DNA of 64,000 nt from GCA-2733415 sp964276095 (GTDB lineage Bacteria; Bacteroidota; Bacteroidia; Flavobacteriales; Flavobacteriaceae): positions 1,302,001 through 1,366,000 of the forward strand of contig CAXYDR010000003.1 in assembly GCA_964276095.1 (NCBI GenBank). The letters run 5' to 3'. The notes under the pieces are model-generated. The model had not been told where the DNA came from. It did no database searches and saw only the letters and a list, made by a program, of their open reading frames with translations. The position numbers and the translations under genes were made by a program. Shown here one piece after another: positions 54,201 through 60,692 of this stretch (within the stretch, counting starts at the first letter, position 1; each line of letters opens with the position of its first letter).

Positions 54201-57200
54201 TAGCAGATATGGTACCGGTAGGCTATACAATCGGAACGATTAATAACGGAGGAATTGCTACCGGAAACCAGATAGACTGGTCAGGATTAGCGGTTGTCAA
54301 CGGAGGAAGTTTAACAGTAAGTTATGATGTAGTTGTTTTAGCACCAACAGGAGTAGCAGGCGAATACACAAATACAACAGAGATAACAGGAGCCGATCAA
54401 TTTGATGTAGATAGTACACCAAATAATGATGATGGTGATCAGAGTGAAGATGATGAAGATTTATTCACAGTAGTACCTCAGACCTCAGATTTAAGTATTG
54501 CAAAGTTAGTAAGCAATGGAACACCAAATGTTGGAGATGTTGTAACGTTTACTATTAATGTTAGTAACGCTGGAAATGTAGCTGCAACCGGAGTTTCAGT
54601 TCAAGATGTAGTACCATTAGGATATACAACAATCGGAGCAACAATTACCCCAGCAGGAATCTTAACAGGTTCTACTATTGACTGGACAGGATTAGCGGTA
54701 CCATTAGGAGTAGATACTTTAACATTAACCTTTGATGCTACAGTAAATGCACCAACGGGAGTAGTTAATGAATATTTAAATGGCGTAGAAATTACAGCAG
54801 CTGATCAATATGATATTGATAGTGATCCAACATCAGATGCAACAGTAGATGATTTAGGCGATGGAATATCGGATGATGATGAAGCAACTGTAGGAGTAGT
54901 AATTCAAGAATCAGATTTAAGTATTGCTAAGAGTATTAGTAATATGAGTCCAAATGTTGGCGATACTGTAACGTTTACTTTAGTAGTCACCAATGAGGGA
55001 CCTGATGTAGCGACGAATGTATCTATAGAAGATATTTTACCAATCGGTTATACTTTAGGAACAGTAAACAATGGAGGAACAGGGTTATTAAACACAGCCA
55101 CATGGACTGGATTAACTGTAGCTGCAAATAGTGGAACAGTAACAGTTACTTATGATGCGTTAGTGTTAGTGCCAACAGGAGCAGCAGGAGAATATACAAA
55201 TAGTGCACAGATTACTGCATCAGATCAATATGATCCAGATAGTGATGTTACGACAGATAATACAGTTGATGAAGATGGTGATGGAAACGGAGATGATGAT
55301 GATGAGGATACGTTAACTATAGTTCCTGCAACTGGAGATCTATCATTAACAAAAGTAGTAACAGACGGGAATTATTCACCTATAGTAGGGAATGATATAA
55401 CATTTGATATTGTAGTTACAAATGATGGATTAAGTACTGCAACTGGAGTAGATGTATTAGACTTATTGCCTACAGGATATATTTATGTAAGTCATACTGT
55501 ATCTTCAGGGTTCTATTCACCAGTAACCGGAGTATGGGATGGTTTAGATGATATGCCAAATGGTACTTCGCAAACATTAACAGTTACAGTAACGGTTCTC
55601 CCAACAGGAGATTACCATAACATTGCAGAAGTAATGTTCGCAGATCAATACGATGCAGATTCTGTTCACGGAAATGGTATTATCACAGAAGATGACATGG
55701 ATGATGCCATCGTTACACCAGTAGCACCAATAGCAGATTTATCATTAACTAAAGGTGTTGTTGATGGAGATACTATTCCACTAGTAGGTTCAGAAATTAC
55801 ATTTATTATAACTGTAACTAATGATGGACCACAAGATGCAACAGGAGTTGATGTGACTGATTTATTACCAACAGGATTTGATTTTGTATTGTTTAGTTCA
55901 ACAACAGGAACTTATGATGAAGTTACTGGAATTTGGACTGTAGGTAATATTGCTAACGGAGCAACTGAAACATTATTAATAGATGTACTGGTTAACGGAG
56001 CAGGAGACTATCATAACATTGCTGAAGTTACCGCTTCAGATGTGTTAGATGTAGATTCTACACCAAATAATGATGATGGCGATCAGAGTGAAGATGATGA
56101 AGATGGAATCATTATAGCTCCTGTACCAGCAATGGCAGATTTATCATTAGTAAAAACAGTAGTAGATAATGACATTTCGCCAAGTGTAGGTGATGAAATT
56201 ACTTTCCAAATAACAGTGAGTAATGCTGGACCAGATGCAGCTACAAATGTTGAAGTAATTGATTTATTACCTGTAGGATTCGACTTTGTATTGTATAGTT
56301 CTACTTCAGGATTGTATGATGACGTAACAGGTTTATGGGATGTTGGTACTATTCAAAGTGGAGAAACACAAACATTGTTTATTGATGTAATTATAAATGC
56401 ACCAACTGGAGCTTTAGATGAGTACTTAAATGTTTCAGAAATTACAGCAAGTGATGTAATTGATCCTAATAGTACACCGAATAATGATGATGGAGACCAA
56501 AGTGAAGATGATGAAGATAATGTTCAAATCATTGTTGAAATAGCAGATTTAAGCTTAACGAAATCATTAAGTAATATTGATGCCAATGTTGGGGATGTAG
56601 TTATTTTCACATTACAAATTGATAACTTAGGGCCAGATGCAGCAACAGGAGTAGCATTACAAGATATCTTACCAATAGGATATAGTACAATTGCAAATAT
56701 TAGTGATGGAGGAATATTAACTGGAAATACAATTGATTGGACTAACTTAATAGTTCCATTAACTGGATTAACTATAACTTATGAAGCAACGGTTAATATA
56801 CCAACTTTAGCAGTAGATGAATATTTGAATATTGCTCAAATAATGGCCGTTGATCAGTTTGATCCAAATAGTACAGCTGATAATGATGATGGAGATCAAA
56901 GTGAAGACGATGAAGCAAATGCTGAATTGAATACACCTACAACAGATGTTGAAGTAACAAAATCAGTTAATGCCTCAAATCCAGCAATTGGTGATGAAAT
57001 TACATTTACCATTTCAGCTTCAAATATTGGTAGTTTAGATGCTACTACAGTTGAAATTGATGAAGTATTACCTTCAGGATATGAGTTTGTCTCTTATACA
57101 GCTACAAGCGGTGTTTATGATGTAATAACTGGAATATGGGAAGTGCCAACAGTAACAACAAGTACTACTGAAACACTAAGTATAATTGTTGAAGTATTAG

Positions 57201-57583
57201 ATGTTGATGATTATGTTAATACAGCTTCTTTAATGTCATTAGATCAGATTGATTCAGATGGCAGCAATGATTCAGATGAGGCTAGTATTGATCCAATTTG
57301 TTTAACTATCTATAATGAGTTCTCTCCAAATGATGATGGCGTAAATGATGTATTCTATATTGATTGTTTAGCTAACTTCCCTAATAACAAGTTAGAGGTT
57401 TATAACAGATGGGGTAATATTGTGTATAGCAAAAAAGGATATGATAATACTTTCAAAGGATTATCAAACGGTAGAGCTGTGCTTTATAAAGAAGAGAAGT
57501 TGCCAGTAGGAACATACTTTTATGTATTAGACTTAGGTGATGGATCTAAGAATAAAACAGGTTGGTTATACATTAATAGATAA
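42296..57583 (+). CDS. Giant surface adhesin with PKD-like and DUF11 repeats and T9SS type B C-terminal domain
   Basis: 5,095 residues. A long signal peptide ends near SLASAQ (residue 36). Up to about residue 1420 are some 15 PKD/REJ-like domains, each starting with an AG-x-D-Q-x-x-C type motif and containing W-x-x-SGP and GTYVFxW. Then follow about 26 DUF11 modules (each near 140 residues, starting DL(S/E)(I/L)xK and ending in acidic loops such as DNDDGDQSEDDED). The last 95 residues form a gliding-motility-associated C-terminal domain (FSPNDDGVNDVFYIDCL, LEVYNRWGNIVYSKKGYDN, GTYFYVLDLGDG), the type B signal for T9SS export. Like SprB of Flavobacterium johnsoniae it is followed by a PorP/SprF-family gene. 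Probably a cell-surface adhesin used in attachment or gliding. Confidence 0.93.
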   Translation: MKNKLTQEKGLQFCKSLKIQACFLIVLISFSLASAQNCTVNAGILNETICENNTLNLIGTTSGTTTGNQLWSQISGPSVIIDTPNAFNSTVTGLSGDNTYVFRFSELCGDGLTAFQDKTVVVEPITIADAGADIATCPSPPGGVILTGSVAVNPGEFVTWQISGADGAGVTINNPSSSITTLTLNPSSCGTTTLEYIIQGLDYSPGLFCQSIDTIEITNYGGVSPVFAGAPQPLDNCYSVTQNTTLAGSFGGCALGGQSGSWSFSSGPNIPTFADNTLANTAVTGLIEGTYVLTWTVVGPCASGSSQVTITVPPATQDVTDVSGGDVNLAICDASVQEVVLNGALPEFANETVTWAFVSGPAVPVVVSANTPTTLVTGLTATGTYTFSYTLLNTITLCTTTRNYNVRFYVAPQTISANGGNDIIGACGQTMFDIPFTHSGGGSRSYQIVSGPVSAGPYPQPIQTAGGTNVNETLTDPGTYVINFSNSVGGQLQTNCQDGFDSINVVVSSSPIAVNAGTDSKLDCIDTSTQLSGSPAIIVTGTTLWTQISGPNTAVFDDVYITNPTVSVLIPGTYVFQLEHLVNGGDVCVTLPSQVTVYVSASTHAIPVAGIDQNICSGAVAYLNANTPGVGEIGTWTQVSGPDPITFSDINDPQAIASGFISLSSAYELQWTIDYTNAGTNFCALPSSDNVFVNTGAIPSPTLASAGSNICLTAGTTNVNLTGNALAVGETGTWTVVPAAGVTFAPDAITPITIATVPADGNYVFTWTITNGGACADTFDDVEVLIAPPVVATAGGDQSICAANTLMTATVSAGATGTWNYVSGPGGFSFTTINDPLSMVTFTNSGVYTFDWVVAAGTCPSATDQVVITVEIPAIIATAGPDQDRCDATSAILVGNAFNVNTEIGAWSVISGPNTPAFSSSSDPGATVTGMVTGVYVFQWEISGTIGSICMSSTDTVTIEVSAPISAGNNQSICGDSNVALSGTENTTGTWTQTAGPIAATISYANAPTNNSYQANATGLTLGGTYTFQYDQDDYTFVSTGTCPKGITTVDITINPRPASDPDAGPDITMCSPDVASIAIMAGNAVPALATGQWVFASEPGGSVAVITTDTNPLTTITGLSVGGLYVLEWQFSTTGCAPIKDVMRIQVSIGPTPSNAGVDDLNACQLTYETNANTPISGLGTWSFAIPADDPSGGTTIIDSPNNPQTTLSNIVVGTYVLTWTIDNGAYINPSLCEPSIDAVTVIFNDVVPTVADAGIDQMLCAATDTNMAAVPVTSGIGTWTQTAGPVGASIAAANSPNSLIFGLTTGTYEFTWTTTTIAMNGCEFQDTMEIIVLPPSAAALAGPDQCIAAFTTVTMGATPSAPNVGTWSQVSGPSAAAFININDPLTNITGTTVGTYVFQWSVDNGACGTAIDTVTVQIKSISDLELTKTVLPTSANIGDTVTFTVSVFNNNLLPTNTDATGVSVEDVIPLGYSLVPGTISPSGAYNAGSQTITWSGLSITNGATINLTFDVIVNATGSYINSAQITASNSIDIDSDPASDSTVDDLTDGLLDDDEDTAAITIQSSDLSVAKVVVPTNVSVGDTVIFTITVTNAGTDDATNVSLTDQLPVGYTYVSDDAGGNYAAGLWNIGTVDTVTPAVINITTTVNASTGVAGEYLNITEIIASDQNDPDSTPKNDDGDQSEDDEDNAVITLQDADLELTKTILPTSGSVGDTVTFSVVIDNNGPGNGTGIEVLDLLPSGYDLVAGTVSNGGVYNLGANSITWSNLTVANSGTLTVTYDATVNGLGNYTNIAEITASDLPDPDSTPDNDDGDQSEDDEDNAIFTIQQIDLELTKGISVASSATPNVGDTITFELTIANNGSDDATGISVADMVPVGYTIGTINNGGVATGNQIDWSGLAVVNGGSLTVSYDVVVLAPTGVAGEYTNTTEITGADQFDVDSTPNNDDGDQSEDDEDLFTVVPQTSDLSIAKLVSNGTPNVGDVVTFTINVSNAGNVAATGVSVQDVVPLGYTTIGATITPAGILTGSTIDWTGLAVPLGVDTLTLTFDATVNAPTGVVNEYLNGVEITAADQYDIDSDPTSDATVDDLGDGISDDDEATVGVVIQESDLSIAKSISNMSPNVGDTVTFTLVVTNEGPDVATNVSIEDILPIGYTLGTVNDGGTGLLNTATWTGLTVAANSGTVTVTYDALVLAPTGAAGEYTNSTQITGADQYDPDSDVTTDNTVDEDGDGNGDDDDEDTLTIAPAQADLSIAKALLSGSATPNVGDTLTFELTIANAGPSDASGVAVEDVLPVGYTLGTVNDGGTGAGNTATWSTLFIPTGGSITVTYEAVVNAPTGAANEYLNLAQITASDQFDIDSDPTTDEMVDDLGDTIADDDETSFVVVPTSSDLSIDKTVVDDNGGSLNVGDTLTFTVAISNAGADVATNVSLDDVLPAGYTLVGGSISNGGVYNAGNTTITWDLASVPLAGMNVTYQVTVNAPTGALDEYRNIAEITGSDQYDSDSTPDNDDGDQSEDDEDDEIVVPTQIDLELTKGISVASSATPNVGDIITFELTIANNGSDDATGISVADMVPVGYTIGTINNGGIATGNQIDWSGLAVVNGGSLTVSYDVVVLAPTGVAGEYTNTTEITGADQFDVDSTPNNDDGDQSEDDEDLFTVVPQTSDLSIAKLVSNGTPNVGDVVTFTINVSNAGNVAATGVSVQDVVPLGYTTIGATITPAGILTGSTIDWTGLAVPLGVDTLTLTFDATVNAPTGVVNEYLNGVEITAADQYDIDSDPTSDATVDDLGDGISDDDEATVGVVIQESDLSIAKSISNMSPNVGDTVTFTLVVTNEGPDVATNVSIEDILPIGYTLGTVNDGGTGLLNTATWTGLTVAANSGTVTVTYDALVLAPTGAAGEYTNSTQITGADQYDPDSDVTTDNTVDEDGDGNGDDDDEDTLTIAPAQADLSIAKALLSGSATPNVGDTLTFELTIANAGPSDASGVAVEDVLPVGYTLGTVNDGGTGAGNTATWSTLFIPTGGSITVTYEAVVNAPTGAANEYLNLAQITASDQFDIDSDPTTDEMVDDLGDTIADDDETSFVVVPTSSDLSIDKTVVDDNGGSLNVGDTLTFTVAISNAGADVATNVSLDDVLPAGYTLVGGSISNGGVYNAGNTTITWDLASVPLAGMNVTYQVTVNAPTGALDEYRNIAEITGSDQYDSDSTPDNDDGDQSEDDEDDEIVVPTQIDLELTKGISVASSATPNVGDTITFELTIANNGSDDATGISVADMVPVGYTIGTINNGGVATGNQIDWSGLAVVNGGSLTVSYDVVVLAPTGVAGEYTNTTEITGADQFDVDSTPNNDDGDQSEDDEDLFTVVPQTSDLSIAKLVSNGTPNVGDVVTFTINVSNAGNVAATGVSVQDVVPLGYTTIGATITPAGILTGSTIDWTGLAVPLGVDTLTLTFDATVNAPTGVVNEYLNGVEITAADQYDIDSDPTSDATVDDLGDGISDDDEATVGVVIQESDLSIAKSISNMSPNVGDTVTFTLVVTNEGPDVATNVSIEDILPIGYTLGTVNDGGTGLLNTATWTGLTVAANSGTVTVTYDALVLAPTGAAGEYTNSTQITGADQYDPDSDVTTDNTVDEDGDGNGDDDDEDTLTIAPAQADLSIAKALLSGSATPNVGDTLTFELTIANAGPSDASGVAVEDVLPVGYTLGTVNDGGTGAGNTATWSTLFIPTGGSITVTYEAVVNAPTGAANEYLNLAQITASDQFDIDSDPTTDEMVDDLGDTIADDDETSFVVVPTSSDLSIDKTVVDDNGGSLNVGDTLTFTVAISNAGADVATNVSLDDVLPAGYTLVGGSISNGGVYNAGNTTITWDLASVPLAGMNVTYQVTVNAPTGALDEYRNIAEITGSDQYDSDSTPDNDDGDQSEDDEDDEIVVPTQIDLELTKGISVASSATPNVGDIITFELTIANNGSDDATGISVADMVPVGYTIGTINNGGIATGNQIDWSGLAVVNGGSLTVSYDVVVLAPTGVAGEYTNTTEITGADQFDVDSTPNNDDGDQSEDDEDLFTVVPQTSDLSIAKLVSNGTPNVGDVVTFTINVSNAGNVAATGVSVQDVVPLGYTTIGATITPAGILTGSTIDWTGLAVPLGVDTLTLTFDATVNAPTGVVNEYLNGVEITAADQYDIDSDPTSDATVDDLGDGISDDDEATVGVVIQESDLSIAKSISNMSPNVGDTVTFTLVVTNEGPDVATNVSIEDILPIGYTLGTVNNGGTGLLNTATWTGLTVAANSGTVTVTYDALVLVPTGAAGEYTNSAQITASDQYDPDSDVTTDNTVDEDGDGNGDDDDEDTLTIVPATGDLSLTKVVTDGNYSPIVGNDITFDIVVTNDGLSTATGVDVLDLLPTGYIYVSHTVSSGFYSPVTGVWDGLDDMPNGTSQTLTVTVTVLPTGDYHNIAEVMFADQYDADSVHGNGIITEDDMDDAIVTPVAPIADLSLTKGVVDGDTIPLVGSEITFIITVTNDGPQDATGVDVTDLLPTGFDFVLFSSTTGTYDEVTGIWTVGNIANGATETLLIDVLVNGAGDYHNIAEVTASDVLDVDSTPNNDDGDQSEDDEDGIIIAPVPAMADLSLVKTVVDNDISPSVGDEITFQITVSNAGPDAATNVEVIDLLPVGFDFVLYSSTSGLYDDVTGLWDVGTIQSGETQTLFIDVIINAPTGALDEYLNVSEITASDVIDPNSTPNNDDGDQSEDDEDNVQIIVEIADLSLTKSLSNIDANVGDVVIFTLQIDNLGPDAATGVALQDILPIGYSTIANISDGGILTGNTIDWTNLIVPLTGLTITYEATVNIPTLAVDEYLNIAQIMAVDQFDPNSTADNDDGDQSEDDEANAELNTPTTDVEVTKSVNASNPAIGDEITFTISASNIGSLDATTVEIDEVLPSGYEFVSYTATSGVYDVITGIWEVPTVTTSTTETLSIIVEVLDVDDYVNTASLMSLDQIDSDGSNDSDEASIDPICLTIYNEFSPNDDGVNDVFYIDCLANFPNNKLEVYNRWGNIVYSKKGYDNTFKGLSNGRAVLYKEEKLPVGTYFYVLDLGDGSKNKTGWLYINR
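47783..49879 (+). repeat. Tandem repeat unit 1 (type A), 2,097 bp
   Basis: Encodes 699 residues with five DUF11 modules in frame. It carries the type A bases at seven sites between 47850 and 48070 (C, T, G, T, A, T, T). Its left flank differs from that of the later units. Confidence 0.9.
49880..51976 (+). repeat. Tandem repeat unit 2 (type B), 2,097 bp
   Basis: Same five modules as unit 1, but with type B bases at the seven sites, of which two change a residue (Thr to Ile in GDTITF, Val to Ile in NNGGVATG). I saw no other differences in the parts compared. Confidence 0.9.
51977..54073 (+). repeat. Tandem repeat unit 3 (type A), 2,097 bp
   Basis: Identical to unit 1 at all seven variable sites. 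Confidence 0.9.
54074..55320 (+). repeat. Tandem repeat unit 4 (type B), partial
   Basis: Identical to unit 2 at the seven sites and up to 55068; from 55069 substitutions appear, and homology fades after the acidic loop near 55320. It covers three of the five DUF11 modules. Confidence 0.88.
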
Positions 57584-57603
57584 ACAAAACATAAGTATTT
57601 ATT

Positions 57604-57629
57604 GAGGCAGGTTTTAATATGCTTGCCTC
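57604..57629 (+). promoter_or_regulatory. Hairpin between the adhesin and PorP/SprF genes
   Basis: GAGGCAGG pairs with CTTGCCTC (one G-U pair) around a 10-nt loop. An in-frame ATG at 57619 lies in the loop, which argues for the downstream ATG at 57649. No T-tract follows, so readthrough is likely. Confidence 0.5.
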
Positions 57630-57648
57630 TAAATTAAATCAATTAAAA

Positions 57649-58566
57649 ATGAATTTAAAAATTAAAGTAATAACGGGGATACTTATAGTTTTAACTACTT
57701 ATATAAGTTTTGGGCAACAGGATCCACAGTTTACAAATTACATGTTTAACACCATGAGTGTAAATTCTGCATATGCAGGTTCTAGAGGACATTTAACTTT
57801 TACAGGGCTTTTAAGAGAGCAATGGGTAGGGATTGATGGTGCGCCAAGAACACAAACATTTAGTATAGATTCTCCTGTAGGAAAAAAAGTTGGATTAGGA
57901 TTATCCGTTGTAAACGATAGAATTGGTCCTGCCGATGAATTTTATGCTGACATCAACTTTTCTTATACAATTGATTTAAATGAAAATAGAAGATTATCAT
58001 TTGGAGTTAAAGGAGGTGGTAGAACACTGAGTTTAGATTGGTCAAGAGGAATAACACAAAATCAAGACGCTACATTTCAAAAAAATATAAAAAATCAATT
58101 TTTACCAAGTGTTGGTGCAGGTATTTATTTGCATAGTGATAAAAGTTATATTGGGTTATCAGTACCCAATTTCTTTACCGATAAACATTATGATGATGTA
58201 AAAGAATCAGTTGCTGCGGAACGATTACATTTTTTCTTAATAGGAGGATTGATATTCGATTTAGGTGAACGCACTAAATTTAAGCCAGCAGTTTTAGTAA
58301 AACATGTAGTTGGAGCACCTTTAATATTTGATTTATCGGCAAATTTCATGCTTTATGAAAATTTACGATTAGGAGTAGCTTATAGATGGGATGATTCTGT
58401 GAGTGGATTAATTGGATTTCAGGTAACACCAAAAATCTTATTCGGATATTCATATGATTTTACAACTACAGCATTACAAAAATATAATTCAGGAACACAT
58501 GAATTAATGTTGCGTTTTGAGTTGAAATCAGCTAAAAAGAAATTAAAATCACCTAGATTCTTTTAA
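57649..58566 (+). CDS. PorP/SprF-family type IX secretion outer-membrane protein
   Basis: 305 residues from the ATG at 57649 (MNLKIKVITG); a longer frame from 57619 would start inside a hairpin. A signal peptide ends near FGQ. The mature start QQDPQFTNYMFNTMSVNSAYAGSRGHLTFTGLLREQWVGIDGAPRTQTFSIDSPV is the PorP/SprF hallmark, and the rest is a beta-barrel of alternating strands (VGLGLSVVNDRIG, LSFGVKGGGRTLSLDW) with a C-terminal HELMLRFEL strand. SprF-like proteins bind and help surface-anchor a T9SS type B substrate encoded next to them, here the giant adhesin. It is followed by the OmpA-family gene with 2 bp between. Confidence 0.94.
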   Translation: MNLKIKVITGILIVLTTYISFGQQDPQFTNYMFNTMSVNSAYAGSRGHLTFTGLLREQWVGIDGAPRTQTFSIDSPVGKKVGLGLSVVNDRIGPADEFYADINFSYTIDLNENRRLSFGVKGGGRTLSLDWSRGITQNQDATFQKNIKNQFLPSVGAGIYLHSDKSYIGLSVPNFFTDKHYDDVKESVAAERLHFFLIGGLIFDLGERTKFKPAVLVKHVVGAPLIFDLSANFMLYENLRLGVAYRWDDSVSGLIGFQVTPKILFGYSYDFTTTALQKYNSGTHELMLRFELKSAKKKLKSPRFF

Positions 58567-58568
58567 TA

Positions 58569-60572
58569 ATGACAAATATGAAAAAAATAATAACAACAAT
58601 TGTCATTTTAATAATGACAGCAAGTTACGGACAATCATCATATAAAAAAGCAGATAAATACTTTGACAAGCTTTGGTATAAAGAAGCTGCAGGTTTATAT
58701 GAAGCTGCTTTAGATAAAGGAGATTTATCTAAAGAACTTTTAGAAAAAGCTGGCGATGCTAATTATTTTAATACCAACATGGCAGGTGCTTGTAAATGGT
58801 ATGATAAATTAGTTTCTAATTATTATTCGGAAGTTAATCCGGAGTATATATTACGATACTCTATCGCCTTAGAAGGAACTGGGAAATATTTAGAAGCCAA
58901 ACGATGGATGAAAGAGTTTTCTAAACGAACAAAAAGTAAAGATGATAGATCACCAAACTTTAATCAGAAAGACCAAACAGTAGATGATGTTTTAAGTATA
59001 CCAGCAGGATATCTTTTGAAAAATTTATCGATTAATACAAAAAACTCTGATTTTGGGCCTATGTATTATAATAATCAATTAGTCTACTCTTCTGCTGATT
59101 CTACAACTTTTCATACAAGAGTTTATAAGTGGAATGATCAACCTTATTTAGATATGTTTATTGGAGAGATGAATGAATTAGAGTCCGATGTTACTCATCT
59201 AAAAGAGTTTTCAAAAGAATTAAATACAAGGTATCACGAAGCAACACTAGCTTTTTCTCCAGATGAAAAAAAAGTATATTTTACGAGAAATAATTATCAA
59301 GGGAAATTAGAAAGAGATGGCGAAGGAACTAACCATTTAAAACTATATAGCGCAGAAATAGTAAAAGAGAAAGATAGTATCTCAAATTGGTCAAATATAA
59401 AAGAATTACCTTTTAATAGTGAAGATTATTCAGTTGGTCACCCAACAGTAAGTACTGATGGAAAATTATTGTATTTCGTTTCTGACATGCCTGGTTCAAT
59501 TGGAGCTACTGATATTTTTGTAGTTGATGTTAAGGAAAATGATGAGTATTCTGAACCAAGAAACTTGGGTAATAATATTAATACTTCAGGAAGAGAAATG
59601 TTTCCATTTATTACAGATAACACACTTTATTTAGCATCAGACGGTCACTTAGGGATTGGTGGGTTAGATGTTTTTCAAAGTAAAATAAAAGACAGTGTTT
59701 TTCAAGAGGTTAAAAATTTAGGAGCACCTTTAAATAGTAAACTAGACGATTTTGGTTTTATTATTTCAAAGGATAATCAAAAAGGATTTGTATGTTCTAA
59801 TAGGACTACTGGTAAAGGTGATGACGACATATATTCATTTGTTAGGATAGAAACAGAAGAGGATTGTATGCAAGAAGTTGCAGGAGTTGTTAAAAACAAA
59901 AAAACTGGAGAATTAATACCTCAAGCTACTGTTACCTTAGTAGATGTATCAAGTAAAGTTATCGAACGAGTATTAGTAGGAAATGATGCTGCTTTTAAGT
60001 TTTCTATAGATTGTGATAGTGAATATAAAGTGATAGCAGAGAAAATTGATTATTCTTCAGATTCTAAAGTTTTTGTAACACCAAAAACAGATCTGAAATT
60101 AAATTTAGATCTAGGGTTGGATTTAGGACTTGATTTAAGTTTAGAACCCTCAAGAACTCTTGATCCGATGCCATCAATTTCAAATGTAGCTATCGGTGAT
60201 GACGTTCGTTTTATATTAGGAATAGAGATTATTTATTTCGATTTTGATAAAGACTTTATTCGTAGTCCAGATGCTACAGCAGATTTACATAAGGTAATTG
60301 CCTTAATGAAATATTACCCTTCTGTACATATTGATGTAAAATCACATACCGATTCTAGAGCAACAGATGCTTATAATGATGAATTATCTGCAAGAAGAAA
60401 TAAAGCCACGATAGATTATATTGTTAATATAGGAGGTATTGACCGTAGTAGATTAACTGGTAAGGGTTATGGAGAAAGAGAATTAGCTAATCGATGTTCA
60501 GACGGTGTTAAATGCACGGAAGCAGAGCACGATTTAAACAGACGAAGTGAATTTATACTAATTAAGAAATAA
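58569..60572 (+). CDS. OmpA-family protein with TPR and PD40-like propeller domains
   Basis: 667 residues; a second Met at 58578 is an alternative start. A signal peptide ends near ASYGQ. Domains: TPR-like helices (about 25-125), a PD40/WD40-like propeller (about 155-420; FSPDEKKVYFTRN, VSTDGKLLYFVSDMPGSIGATDIFV, LYLASDGHLGIGGLDVFQSK), a carboxypeptidase-regulatory-like Ig domain (about 435-510), a low-complexity Leu-Asp-Leu-Gly stretch, and a C-terminal OmpA peptidoglycan-binding domain (IYFDFDKDFI, SHTDSRATDAYNDELSARRNKA, LNRRSEFILI). This layout is usual for the third gene of adhesin-PorP/SprF-OmpA loci and would tie the outer-membrane assembly to peptidoglycan. Confidence 0.93.
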   Translation: MTNMKKIITTIVILIMTASYGQSSYKKADKYFDKLWYKEAAGLYEAALDKGDLSKELLEKAGDANYFNTNMAGACKWYDKLVSNYYSEVNPEYILRYSIALEGTGKYLEAKRWMKEFSKRTKSKDDRSPNFNQKDQTVDDVLSIPAGYLLKNLSINTKNSDFGPMYYNNQLVYSSADSTTFHTRVYKWNDQPYLDMFIGEMNELESDVTHLKEFSKELNTRYHEATLAFSPDEKKVYFTRNNYQGKLERDGEGTNHLKLYSAEIVKEKDSISNWSNIKELPFNSEDYSVGHPTVSTDGKLLYFVSDMPGSIGATDIFVVDVKENDEYSEPRNLGNNINTSGREMFPFITDNTLYLASDGHLGIGGLDVFQSKIKDSVFQEVKNLGAPLNSKLDDFGFIISKDNQKGFVCSNRTTGKGDDDIYSFVRIETEEDCMQEVAGVVKNKKTGELIPQATVTLVDVSSKVIERVLVGNDAAFKFSIDCDSEYKVIAEKIDYSSDSKVFVTPKTDLKLNLDLGLDLGLDLSLEPSRTLDPMPSISNVAIGDDVRFILGIEIIYFDFDKDFIRSPDATADLHKVIALMKYYPSVHIDVKSHTDSRATDAYNDELSARRNKATIDYIVNIGGIDRSRLTGKGYGERELANRCSDGVKCTEAEHDLNRRSEFILIKK

Positions 60573-60585
60573 ACATTTTTTACTC

Positions 60586-60625
60586 AAAAGAAAAGCCAAG
60601 GAATATATTCCTTGGCTTTTCTTTT
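60586..60625. terminator. Terminator of the adhesin locus (perfect 40-bp palindrome)
   Basis: Two 20-bp arms are exact reverse complements, with AAAAGCCAAGGAA in the left arm and TTCCTTGGCTTTT in the right, flanked by A- and T-tracts. Confidence 0.95.
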
Positions 60626-60692
60626 TTGGTTTTTGTAACAAATAGGAATAATAACACACTAACCTTTGAAACGATATTAAAATAATAGAGCA

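Noticed and set aside
47783..55320. CRISPR-like or transposon array
   Set aside because: The unit is a long in-frame coding repeat without short direct repeats, spacers, terminal inverted repeats or a transposase.
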